Assembly: GCA_963969365.1 (NCBI GenBank)
Contig: OZ017746.1
Coordinates: 2,790,001-2,854,000, forward strand
Length of the DNA stretch: 64,000 nucleotides
Origin: Asterochloris sp. CNOR1
Lineage: Eukaryota > Chlorophyta > Trebouxiophyceae > Trebouxiales > Trebouxiaceae
Direction: 5' to 3'
The notes below the pieces were generated by a model. It was not told the origin of the DNA. It saw nothing but the letters and a program-made list of their open reading frames with translations, and did not search any database. This document shows, piece after piece, positions 38,103-48,105 of the stretch. The position numbers were made by a program, and so were the translations under genes. Positions within the stretch are counted from its first letter, which is position 1. The number at the start of each line of letters is the position of its first letter.

Positions 38103-38207
38103 GACCTCAGTGCTGGGCAGCAGCACGCGGCACACAAGAGCAGTGACAAAGTCAAACCTGCTGGTCAAAACATCACAGCTGCTGTAACGTCCTCTGGGGC
38201 AGCCTGC
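38103..38207. promoter_or_regulatory. 105-bp bidirectional promoter between CtpA and aminopeptidase genes
   Basis: The start codons of CtpA (minus) and the Xaa-Pro aminopeptidase (plus) are only 105 bp apart. Both promoters and 5' UTRs must fit here or overlap the genes. No TATA box is evident. Confidence 0.5.
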
Positions 38208-40965
38208 ATGACCTCTGGGCTGCTCAGAAGAGCATCCAGAGGGCTATGGCAGACTGGGCGCAAGCTAGTTGCTGGACAGCCCACACAGCAGACACATCCA
38301 GAGGTAACCTTGCTTGATGGCCGTGCACAACCCACAAGCATGCATCAGGAGGCAGCAGGCACCACCCCCAAGCCTGCATGCATTTGCATGCTGAAGGGTG
38401 GCACGCGCATCTGTGTGCAGGTTTTTGCAGATGGGGAGGTTGTGCCAGGCATCTTGTTGGAGGAGGTCCAGAGGCGGCGGCAGCACCTGGCAAGCAGCAT
38501 GCCCCCAGACAGCCTTGCTGTGCTCCCAGGAGCTCACATGCAGTACATGTCTGGTGTCATTCCCTATCGCTTTCGTCAAGAGGCAGACTTCGAATACCTG
38601 ACTGGCATCAGGCAGCCAGATGCAGTGGCTGTGCTTGAGTGCGCCACGAGAGGTAGGCCGTGCCAGCAGCCCACTGGGTGCAGCAGTGTTGCTGCTTTGC
38701 ACTATCACCCTTCGGGCCCAGGCTGGCGGCCTTTTCAATTCTCAGCAGCACTGCCACTGCATGCCAGACTTCTAGGCTGTGCCTGCTGCAGGTGGCAAGC
38801 TCACTGTGTTCCTCAAGGACCACAACAGAAAGGTGAACTGCTTGTAAACTCAAAAGAACCTGCCCACTGGCTGGACGCTCCTGTTGCCTGCAGGATGAGA
38901 TTTGGAACGGCTCCTCCATGAGCTTGGAGGCTGCAGTGGACTTGTTTGGAGCTGATGAGGCATATCCCTTGTCAGAGGTGAAGATGTTGTGGGCGCTGTG
39001 CCTGCCCGCAGCAGCAGCTTGTCGAGCTGACTTGCACAAGAGTGTGCCCTTTGCTTCAGCAAACGCCTGGCACGTTCGTAATGACTTGCTGCTGCAAATT
39101 TCCAGGCCAGCAGGCACATGAAGTCCCTCATTGGCAGTGTCTCCACCGTCTTCTATGATGCCGATCGCAATGGCAGCCAGCTGCAGCAGATTGTGCCTGC
39201 CCTCTACAATGCCCTCGAGCGAGGGCAGGTCAGGAGCTTACGCGAGAGCCTGCACCTCATGCGGTGCGTACACATGAAAGAGGTGTCCGGCACCTCAGCA
39301 CATCACTCTGTACTCTCCACATGCAATGGCGGTCCCACAACGCAAACTGAGAGATTTCTGTGGCTGCAGGTGGGCCAAGTCACCAGCAGAGGTTGAGCTC
39401 ATGCGCCAGTCTGCTCACACATCTGCCCTTGCCCTGCGGCAGTGCATCATGCAGTCCCATCCGGGGGTGCATGAGCAGCAGATCGCTGCTAGCTTTGGTG
39501 AGCTGGTCATGTGTCCCTGCACCAGGCAGCATCATGTCTGCCAGCAGCCCCTTGTCCACAGCGGCCCAGCTGCTAGCCTTATTAAGGAGAGTGTCAGCAC
39601 CTTCATGTGCCTTGCGTGCCAGCACATCCCCTCAGTGAGCCCCAAATGCCTGCCCGCCCACTGCAGAGTACAGCTGCAAAGCTGCTGGTGCAGACCGCAT
39701 GGCCTATCCGCCTGTGGTTGCCGGTGGCACGGACGCCTGCACCATCCACTACGGGCGTAACGACAAGGTCTGGTCGCGACACAACTGCGCACAATGATGC
39801 CATTCTTTGGCTGCATGCGTTGGCTGCATGTACTGCTGGCTTGCAGCATGCCCCACACTGCTGATCCTGCCCCTGCCCTGCAGCGGGTCCTGGATGGGCA
39901 GCTGCTGCTGATGGACGCCGGCTGCGAGCTGAACGGCTACGTCAGCGATGTGACACGCACCTGGCCTGTCAACGGGTGCTTCAGCTCACCCCAGCAGGCT
40001 GTGTACGAAGGAGTTCTCTTTGCATACAGGTGAGCTGCGTGCTCTGTCCCCAGCCAGGCTGCATGCATGAGGGCCTGTGGCCCTCACCCTTCGTGGCTGT
40101 GAAGCCAGTTTTGATGTTGGCACCTCTGCTGAAAGCTGTATGTGGATGGTGGCAGCGGCAGGGCCACCTGGATGTGGCACCTGATGCCCAAGCTGCAAGC
40201 AGTGGAGCAGCAGGCCGGCACTTGCTGAAGGCTGGCGCGTTGACTCTGTGCAGCTGTGCTGCCAGACAGAAGACACCCTGGCTTTTCATACATGCAGGGC
40301 CTGCCTGGAGCAGTGCCGACCTGGCAACACTCTGAGGCAAATCCACCACCTGTCCATTCAGCTGCTCTCCCAGGCCGCTGCCAGCCTTGGCTTGGCAGGA
40401 AACAGGACTGCAAGCCACCTTGCCGTCGGCGGCTATGTGGACTTCTACCCTCACTCAGTCGGTACGCAAGGGCAGCTGAATCTTCTCAGAAGCAGTGACA
40501 GCCCTGCAGTCACCTTGCCAGGCTGTGAGCAGAGGCTTGCTCTGAGCCCATCAAGATAGAGATCCTGCGACGTTGCTTCCGTGCGAGCAACTCTGACCAG
40601 GCTGCACAGCTGCACTCCATTCAAGCCAGGTTGCACACTGCACAGAGCACAGCTGACTCAAGCACCCACTGCTGGTTGCAGGTCACTGGCTGGGCTTAGA
40701 CACCCATGACACTAGCACTGTGAATCATGACCGGCCCCTTGTGCCAGGAGTAGTCATGGCGCTTGAGCCTGGCTTGTACATTCCTGACGACCCTGGGCGC
40801 TATGGCCCGCTTGCAGGCATTGGAGTCAGAATAGAAGACAATGTCCTGATAACGGAAGGGGCCCCGGAGGTGCTTTCTGCAGCTGTCCCCATTCAAATGC
40901 AGGAGATTGAGCAGCTCACTGGCACGCGCAGCCCACTTTTGGTGTCCCAGCCCAGCAGCTTGTAG
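38208..40965 (+). CDS. Xaa-Pro aminopeptidase, XPNPEP3/ICP55-like (peptidase M24B)
   Basis: Metallopeptidase that removes N-terminal residues preceding proline. In mitochondria the ICP55 branch trims imported proteins after presequence cleavage. The ATG at 38208 gives a basic amphipathic presequence (MTSGLLRRASRGLWQTGRKL), then GQPTQQTHPE joined by an intron to VFADGEVVPGILLEE, the family's N-terminal signature. The exon at about 38500-38650 has PYRFRQEADFEYLTGIRQPD. The catalytic domain begins RWAKSPAEVELMRQSAHTSA (about 39380-39425). Metal-binding and substrate motifs are AYPPVVAGGTDACTIHYG (about 39700-39755), LLMDAGCELNGYVSDVTRTW (two Asp ligands, about 39905-39965), HWLGLDTHDTS (His), VVMALEPGLYIPDD (Glu) and GIGVRIEDNVLITEG (Glu). 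It ends SQPSSL with TAG at 40965. All five ligand motifs are present, so it should be active. Targeting to mitochondria is inferred from the presequence. Confidence 0.9.
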
Positions 40966-41162
40966 TTTACAGCCCACCAGCGAATTTCATCTTTGATTGC
41001 TCTGTTGAACATTGTGTAGTAGGAAGCTGCACCTGCAGCCCCTTGAATGCAGCCTGGTAAACGCAGGATGTTTGCATGGTGCTAGCCCATTGTGACTAAG
41101 CAGGTCAAGTTCGGCCCTTTATCTCGCACTTGCAGCCTCTTCGTGAGTCTCTGGCCGCTCGG
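40966..41162. other. Intergenic region, tandem plus-strand genes
   Basis: These 197 bp hold the 3' end of the aminopeptidase gene and the upstream region of the next plus-strand gene. No TGTAA or other signal is seen. Confidence 0.3.
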
Positions 41163-43043
41163 ATGATGTCTGCAGCCTCCCTGGCCTCTGGGTCCGCCAC
41201 CAGGCAACTGACTGTGCGGCAGGAGGCTACCCGACCAACCAAGCGGTGCCAAGTCTGCTGCGCGCACCAAGCAGGCATGTATCGATCTGGCAGCCAACCA
41301 AACCCTTAAACTGTCGACTGTGGCTGAGAAGCCATTTGATTGCAAGTCCTGCTGGCATGAGGCCAGCAAAGCTGTGGGACAGCACATGATCTATCTTCCT
41401 GCAGATGCAGGCAAGAGGCAGCAGCAGCATGTGGGGCTCCTGGCGGCTGGCCTTGCAGCAACTGCCCTGTTGCATGTCGGGGCTGCAGATGCTAAGGTCA
41501 TCTTCGAAAAGTCTTCTGCCAAGAAGGTAGGCCAGCAGCCCTGGGGCTTTTGCATACAGCGGCATTGTTTGCAACGAACTTCATGATGCCTTTATGTGAC
41601 TGCATTGCTATGCGGCGACTCTAGGGCCTCTGCCCGTGCCACGGTGCTGCGGCCTTGCCCCTGTGGCTGGCCTCTACAGCTGGAGGACGCACACAGCGGC
41701 AGGCAACATGCTGTCGACAGCCTGCATGACTGGGCAGGTCTCACCACCTGCCTGTGCCTGCAGCTGTTCCAAGTAGACCCAGCAGCTGAGGCACAGCGTG
41801 CAAAGGAGGCGGCTGAAAGGAAGGCGCAGCAGGCCCAGCAGGCTGCTGAGGGGGCCGGGGGCTTCAAGCTGCCCAGCTTCAGCCTGCCCAGTGCCCCCAG
41901 CCTGCCTGGAGCCCCCAGCTTGCCCGGTGCCCCCAACATCAGCCTGCCCAGCGGGCCCTCCATCCCCACCGGCGGCGACATCAACCCCCGCGCTGTGGCG
42001 CTGCCAGGTGATAGGCAGCATCGACAGACTGCACTGCAATGGATGCTGTATGTACTGCATTGGAGGCTGGCCAAGGCTGCTGTTCCTGCTGAAGCATTTG
42101 CAGGCTTCACAGGGGGCAGCCCCTGCAACGCCTGGTGGCTTGCGCATGGATGTTTGTTATACTGCACCGAAAGCTGGCTCAGGCTGCTGCTGCTGCTGGC
42201 AGTACCCCTGCTTATTGGCAAGGAGAGCCTGTGCAGTGCCACTTGGTTGATGCTGGATAGCAAGGCGTGCGGAGAAGGATGCACCCTCTCCTGAGTAGCT
42301 TAGCAGGAGCAATATCGGCACTGCTTCTGATGTCTTGGTGAGGCGGCTGCCTGCCCTGCAGCCTCTGTCGTTGCGATCCTGGGCATCGGATTTGCCCTCT
42401 CCAAGATTGACCCCCAGTTTGATGACTTCATGAGGGAGGCTTCTGTCAAGGTGAGCCAAGCCTGACAGCAGCACCCTGTGAGCCGCCAAAAAACTGACGC
42501 TGCAGGCAGCATTGGCGACATGTTGCTGGTTGCGCTGGGCTACTAGAATTCTGGCGCCCCAACTGCGCTCATCGTGATCCAAGGCTCCCTTGTTGTCACG
42601 GCATACATGCTGTTAGTGCACAGCTGGCCTCCACAGTGCAGCATCTTTGCATGGCTGCCGTGCAGGACTCCCGAAATTTCGCTGGGTATGAGCAGGCTGT
42701 TGGCGAGTTCAAGAAGGGCGGCACACAGGTGGCCAGGAAGGTCGGCAAGTCTGGCAAGCAGACGCAGCAGAAGGTGGGAAGTGCTAAATTCCATGTGTGA
42801 CGGAGGGACACTTGGCGGCCTCTCAGCAGGACCAGGCTGCAAATTCAGTCTGGGGTTCCATCTGGCCGGGAGCAAGGCAGCCAGCAGCAGCAATGATGTT
42901 GGCGCATTTCTCTCACAAAGTCACGAATGTGCACAGGACACGGTAGCTCTGCTTGCCCGCAGGCCAAGAAGACCGCTCAGAAGGGGACCAAGAAGATTGA
43001 AAAGCAGGGCAACAAGCTCGCTGGTCTGTTTGGCGGCAAGTGA
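41163..43043 (+). CDS. Probable thylakoid protein with one membrane span and Lys-rich tail
   Basis: Family not recognised. The ATG at 41163 (MMSAASLASGSATRQLTVRQ) looks like a chloroplast transit peptide. The next exon (from about 41402) gives KRQQQHVGLLAAGLAATALL, then HVGAADA/KVIFEKS, a hydrophobic lumen signal with an A-x-A-type cleavage site. Then comes a charged helix (EAQRAKEAAERKAQQAQQAA, about 41790-41850) and a repeat of SLPSAP/SLPGAP units (about 41875-41965). A membrane span follows (SVVAILGIGFALSKI, about 42360-42405), then DPQFDDFMREASVK and FAGYEQAVGEFKKGGTQ. The C-terminus is very basic (KKTAQKGTKKIEKQGNKLAG) and ends FGGK with TGA at 43043. The double targeting signal and the span imply a thylakoid membrane protein with a basic stromal or lumenal tail. 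Its role is unknown. Confidence 0.65.
41876..41962 (+). repeat. In-frame repeat coding for Ser-Leu-Pro-x-Ala-Pro units
   Basis: Imperfect tandem units of about 24 bp encode SLPSAP, SLPGAP, SLPGAP and SLPSGP within the putative thylakoid protein. They make a rigid Pro-rich spacer before the membrane span. Confidence 0.75.
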
Positions 43044-43198
43044 TACTGCCAGCCGCCTGCTCTCCCGTCCAGAGAACATTTGTGGCCACATCTGGCCTGC
43101 TCTCGCAACAATTTTGTCTTCCTGAGACCGGCATTGTGCAACAATGCTTGGAACCTGACCAAATCACTGGACTGTTGCACTTCCACAGGCTGAGGGGT

Positions 43199-44233
43199 TC
43201 AGATGCTAGTCTCCAGGAATGTCTCAATCTCTTCGAGGCTGTGACCGACAGACTGAAGGTAGCTCACAATCGACCTCAGGTTCTTGCTTGCATCCAGACC
43301 CAGTATGCTAGGACGCTTCATGACTGTCTGTGCCGGCGCTTTAATCCCAATGCTGTTCAGAAACTCCCAGAAGGGCTGCAGCCGCTCTGACACTGAGTAA
43401 CAGATGGTGGGAGGGTGCTGAGAAATCACCTGCAGGTGGACACCCAAAGTTTGCTGGGAGTGCACATCATGGATGAGATGCTTGGGAGTGCATGACCAGG
43501 AGCCCACCTTTGCCAAGCTTGCAGCAGGAATGCCCTGTGCCAACAAGAATTCGCAGACTGGCTTGATGTCCTGCTCGACATCCAGCTTGCGGGCCTGCAG
43601 ACAGCACTTGGGGATTCAGATTGGCCTTGGAAGACGGCTGAAGGTGGCAGTGTTCCCTGGAGAAACTTACAAATGCATTGACGCTCCGCTTGCGATCCCG
43701 AAACTTGCTGTACAGGCTGTTGGGGTTCATGGCAATGTCAAGAACTCTGGCAATCTCAGCTGTGTTGCTGAAGCCCAGGCTGCGCAGGTACTCTGCCCCT
43801 GCAGAAATAGGCGTATTCAGCCTCAGCGAGATGGTGGCCTTGGTCAGGGCCTACTGTAACAAACACAGAGCCTGCTCACCTTTGAGATATGCCTCCTCAA
43901 CCGCAGCAACCGGGCGTCCCATTGGCTCTGAGCTGTCTTCAAATTGCTCTGGACTGTTGCCTGCACAGCAAGTGGCAGCCTTCATGCTGGCCTCTGTGAC
44001 TTCTGTGCAGCCAAGGACGTTCGAGTCACACCAATTGCCTCCTGCAGAACTGCTTCCTCAGTGGCAGCAATGCTGCTCATATTCTGCAGCGCAGAACAGA
44101 CATGCCATCTTGATGTGCTGTGCTGCCTCTGCCCGTGCGTGGTCCGGTTAGTCCAAACCAGAGGCGGTCGCAAGCAGGCTGGACTGTCAACACGGATCTG
44201 GCCAGCCATGTTAGCACCCAGTGCCGACTGCAT
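43199..44233 (-). CDS. mTERF-family organelle nucleic-acid-binding protein
   Basis: mTERF proteins bind organelle DNA or RNA through helical repeats and act in transcription termination, splicing or translation. The ATG at 44233 starts an organelle-targeting-like N-terminus (MQSALGANMAGQIRVDSPAC). The exon at about 43800-43940 reads EPMGRPVAAVEEAYLK. Helical repeats follow: LRSLGFSNTAEIARVLDIA and LYSKFRDRKRSVNAF (about 43670-43790); QDIKPVCEFLLAQGIPAASL (about 43510-43570); RLQPFWEFLNSIGIKAPAQ, VMKRPSILGLDASKNLRSIV and LQSVGHSLEEIETFLETSI to TGA at 43199. The repeated helix with a P-x-x-L-x turn is the mTERF pattern. The protein is short, with about four or five repeats. Chloroplast or mitochondrial targeting cannot be decided from sequence. 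Confidence 0.8.
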
Positions 44234-44667
44234 GATGCCTGCGGGGTCTTCAAATCTTATTGACTGCCCTAATTGTTTATAAACAACCCTGAAACCATTG
44301 AGTCAACTCCTCGTGGCCAGCTTGGTTGAGTTGCAGAGCGTTTGGATTTGCAGGTGCCTTTGCAGTTCATTGTATCTCTGTGTCTGGGAGTCTACACATG
44401 CAAGAGCCCACTCCTTTGAAAGTTAGGTGTAGCACACCCCCCTTGGCTGACAGTGTCAGCCTGACACACCCAAAGCTTTGTGCAATAGCTTTGACTTGGG
44501 AGGGGAAGGCCGTTGTACGATGGGGCAAAACCTTTGCAAAATAGACTAGCTCACAGTCAGCAGCATGATAGCACACAAGCCATGTTGTGATGCAGGCTGC
44601 AGGTGCGGCTGCTCGGAGGGGTGATGCCTCTCGGCCAACTTCACAAAGACTGAACTCTCAAGACATG
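44234..44667. other. Intergenic region between WDR31 and mTERF genes
   Basis: These 434 bp lie between two minus-strand genes. It is noticeably AT-richer than the surroundings, as expected for the WDR31 3' UTR and the mTERF promoter. No coding exon or RNA gene is convincing. Confidence 0.35.
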
Positions 44668-46381
44668 TCAATCAGATTGCGAGGGCAATCTACGTTGGAG
44701 GCCTCCAGGATCCCTGCAGCAGGTCCATGCCTGCAGCTGGCCATCAAAATTTCCAGCACAGAGCACGCCATTCAGCGCGCCAGCACTGGGAGGCAAGTGG
44801 GTCAGGGCGGTGACAGCTGCATGTGGATCTGACAGGAACTCTGTGACAGCAAGGCAGCTGCCGTTTGACCCATCCCAGAGCCTGACCGTGTTGTCCCTGG
44901 AGCCAGAGGCAATGAGGAGTGCAGGCGCCTGCTGCACTGGGCTGCACTCCTGCTCATCGCCCTGCCTCTGCTCCTCGCATTGTGAAGCAAGTGCTGGGGG
45001 CAGGAAGCTGCAGCATGTGGCTGCCTGGCTGTGCCCCGGACATCTGCACAGGGAATGCCTGGCTGACGGGTTCGCAGGTGCAGACGCGTGACAGACAGCT
45101 CTCTTTGACCTCACCTTGCCAGCACCCGCTGCTTCCGCCTGTCCCAGATGCACACCTCGCAGCCAGCACCATCAAACCCATTGCAGGCTGCAGCAAAGTA
45201 TAGACCTGCATGCAGGCACCTGCTTCCTCATAAGCGCCTCATTGCTGGGCTGCTGCCTGGCCTGCGCGACAGGTGCTCTCACCATCTGGTGAGCAGTCAC
45301 AGCACAGAGGGATGTTGGGCTGGTCCGTCAGAGACTGGGCCACTGACATGCTGCGGCAGTCCCAGACGCGCAGGCAGAGGTCCTCACTGGCCTGCACGGC
45401 GTGCAGGCAAGGCTGTGTCCCCAGCGTCCTGGCACATGCCAGCAGGGCAGGCCTGGCCTGAGGAATCCATATTCAGCACGCAACCAGTCGCAAACCAGCT
45501 CTGGCCTGCAACAGCTGTGGTCTGCATGGGGGGCAGGCAAGGCTGTCACTCAACAGTTGTGCTGCACAGGCCGGCAGGTCTCCAAGCAGCACCAATGACT
45601 GCAAGCCAGACCTGCAGTACGCTGTGCTCCTCCGCAATTCTGCAGATGTAGGTCACCACGTTCTGCTGGATGGTGTCCTCCGCAAGCAGCTGGCCAGTCT
45701 GGATGTCCCACAGCTTGACAGCATAGTCTCTGGCCCCAGTGCATATGCAACCATGCTCGGGCAGGGCAGAAAGCCCGGTGATGCTGAGGCTGTGCGCCTG
45801 CAGCACCTGCAGCGGCGCCTGCTGGCCCACCCGCCAGGTCTTCACCAGTCTGTCACGTGAGGCTGACACCTGCAGCCAGCATGGCGGTGAGCCCATGCAG
45901 CCAGCAAGGCCATGCCAGCAATCATGCCGCTGCACAAGCACTCGTCGCCTGAGCTGCCTCAGGCTCACCGCCAGGTCTGGCTGGTAGCTGGCAATGCGGT
46001 TGACAGACTTTGCATGTGCCTGCTGCACCTGCCACCTGGCTTTGCGGCCTGTGAGGTCACACAATGCAATGCTGCCATCCTCACTGCTTGTGAGCACCTG
46101 CAGGCACAGCATACTATGAGGCAATTGGCAGTGGAAGCAGCAGTGATGAAGAAGGCATTCACCTGCTGGTGTGGTGCACAGGCAGCAATGCCAAGGATAG
46201 CTTCAGAGTGGATTTGAACTGGAACACTAGTGGTCTGCTGCTGATCTGGCCTGCAATTTGGGTTAAGTGACAGCTACTGGAGTCCAGAGGCACCATATGA
46301 TATGGACTCTCGAGGAACTTCTCAAATTTCTTAAAGCTTCAGTCCTCACCTCCTTGCAGGTCTGGAGATGCAAATGCCCAT
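44668..46381 (-). CDS. WDR31: WDR31-like WD40 protein with predicted lipid-modified N-terminus
   Basis: WDR31 is a beta-propeller protein linked in C. elegans to ELMOD and RP2 proteins in ciliary cargo trafficking. A 32-nt first exon (46350-46381) encodes MGICISRPAR and joins in phase, across a 99-bp intron with GTGAGG/TTGCAG ends, to RPDQQQTTSVPVQIHSEAIL. Blades follow: VLTSSEDGSIALCDLTGRKA (about 46040-46100), VSASRDRLVKTWRVG (about 45820-45870), CICTGARDYAVKLWDIQTGQ (about 45690-45755), and CRSMSVAQSL then QPNIPLCCDCSPDG (about 45290-45360). The diagnostic YFAAACNGFDGAGCEVCIWD (about 45135-45200) is the NGF-x-GxGCE blade typical of WDR31. The last exon, LIASGSRDNTVRLWDGSNG, ends PSQSD with TGA at 44668. 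Gly2 and Cys4 in MGICIS suggest N-myristoylation plus palmitoylation. Start choice rests on the in-phase splice and this motif. Confidence 0.8.
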
Positions 46382-46544
46382 TGCTGGCAAAACCAGAGGG
46401 GGAAGAGCACAAAACTTGCGGTAAACATATGGTCAACAAATATTGTTGTTAGGTCAGACTGTAACCAACTTGACATGGCAGGCGCCACGATTCCTGTTGT
46501 CGCCCCTTGAGCACCTGACGTTGTTCTGCTTGGGTTGGGAGCAG
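46382..46544. promoter_or_regulatory. Divergent promoter between WDR31 and a small plus-strand gene
   Basis: The start codons are 163 bp apart on opposite strands. The segment is AT-rich (ACATATGGTCAACAAATATT near 46424-46443), the most AT-rich stretch nearby, which fits a promoter. Confidence 0.45.
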
Positions 46545-47908
46545 ATGCCCGATTCTCTGGCAACTGTCATTGTAGGGAGAGCTGCAGGATGCGTGAGCGG
46601 GACCCTGAGGCCTGCTGAGTGGACAGCACTGCTCCAGACCTACCTGGACAGCACCCTATACCCGAAGGTCACTGCCTGGCATGCCATACCAACAGTTGGT
46701 GGCCTGTATGTAGATTGAAAAGCCACTGCTGTCACTGGGCGCCATATGAGCATGCTTGAGCCTGCTGACACATCCCCAGCAGCACCCCATCTCCAACTGC
46801 TGACATGCCTCTCAGTGCCGCTCTGTCCTGCTGCAGGCTGGTCTGCCCTCTCGATTACGCCAGTGCCTGGCTCCCCTGCGCCGGGCTGCTGAAGACCTGC
46901 TGAAGAGCCTACACAGGCAGCACTCACAGCTGTCGGTGCTGGCGCGCAAAGGCCCAATTTCAACAGTCTGGACTGAGGGCGCCCCCACTGAGCAGCTCAT
47001 ACCAGGCTTCGTGCTGACCACAATGCTCTGGTGAGCTGTCCCCGCTGTTGCCAGCTGCCTCAGCTGTCGCTGCACCTGGCTTCTGCTGGACCAGGCTGTT
47101 CTGACTAAACTGCCTCACTGACATCTGTGCATGGCCAGATATCTGCAGCGGCCTGTTCACATGTAGCAGGCAAGCTTGAGCTCATGCTGCCAGTCAATTA
47201 AGGTGTGCAACTGCACTAGCCTCTGCTGCACCTCAGCTGAAAGCTTGCCATTCTGATACTGCAGCGACAAGGCAGGCCTGCTGCGCGAAGGAACCCAGCC
47301 TGGCAGAAGGGCCCCTTTTGCCTGCTTCTGTGGGAAGAAGGAGCTGCAGTAAGCGCTTGCACAATTGAGTCTGCTGCGTGCCAAATGCTGCAACACGGTA
47401 CTGCTCTCTGCGCACAATGGTCTGGCTGGGGGTCAGCTGCTCAGCCACTCCAAACAAAAAGGGGTTGCTGAAGCAGCTTGTGGAACTTTTTGTCAATCAT
47501 GGAACTTTTTGTCACTCATGCGCAACTGTCAGCCTCTATGCTGCTGCAGGGACGATGTAGTGGCCAGCCTGTTTGACACCTTCAACTCGCTGCTGAATTC
47601 CATGTGAGTCACCGGGGTCAGCTGCAACGTTTGCCTCCGCCTCTGCACTCTATGATCTGAAATCTGCGATCAGCCTTTGTCAGCATGTCTCCTGCCTGCC
47701 ATGCATGACCCAGCTCTGAGTGACCATCCAGAGGTGGTGTGTGTGGCTGAAGGGCAGCCCTGAGCCGCAGTGTGCCTGACCTCATGCTTGCCTGCCATAC
47801 AGCAAGCAGCTTGCAGACGCAGATGTTGCAGGCGCCCCGCAGGCTGCTGCCAGCATCATAAGCCAGCTGCAGCAGCACAGGCTGAACATCAGCCACGTGC
47901 TGCCATGA
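46545..47908 (+). CDS. Unrecognised small helical protein (about 160 residues, 4 exons)
   Basis: I do not recognise it, but the gene model is strong because every splice is in phase. Exon 1 from the ATG at 46545 gives MPDSLATVIVGRAAGCVSGT and ends LLQTYLDSTLYPK/GTCACT. Exon 2 (46837-47032) reads AGLPSRLRQCLAPLRRAAED, LLKSLHRQHSQLSVLARKGP and PTEQLIPGFVLTTMLW, with donor CTCTG/GTGAGC. Exon 3 (from about 47551) reads DDVVASLFDTFNSLLNS, with donor CAT/GTGAGT. Exon 4 (from about 47803) reads KQLADADVAGAPQAAASIIS, then QLQQHRLNISHVLP with TGA at 47908. The product should be soluble and mostly alpha-helical. There is no signal peptide or catalytic motif. It is head to head with WDR31. An opposite-strand reading of 47157-47417 also looks protein-like but lacks matching exons. 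Confidence 0.6.
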
Positions 47909-48105
47909 AAATGCCCTGAGTGGTGAGCCCGTCTCCGCTGGACTCAGCAGCCCATTTGCCACAATCTGCTGTCTGCCTCACTGGCACTCTCAGGCCACAC
48001 ACGACAGGTGCCGCGTCCAGCAGGACACTGTTTCAAGGAGAGCAGCAGCTTATTATACGTCAACTGTGCCTGCATCAGCACGCTGCTGCGGCTCTGCAGA
48101 TTGAT

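Noticed and set aside
47157-47496. Minus-strand gene ending LKLACYM
   Set aside because: Reads like protein but lacks phase-matched partner exons, while the plus strand gives a complete in-phase four-exon gene across the region.
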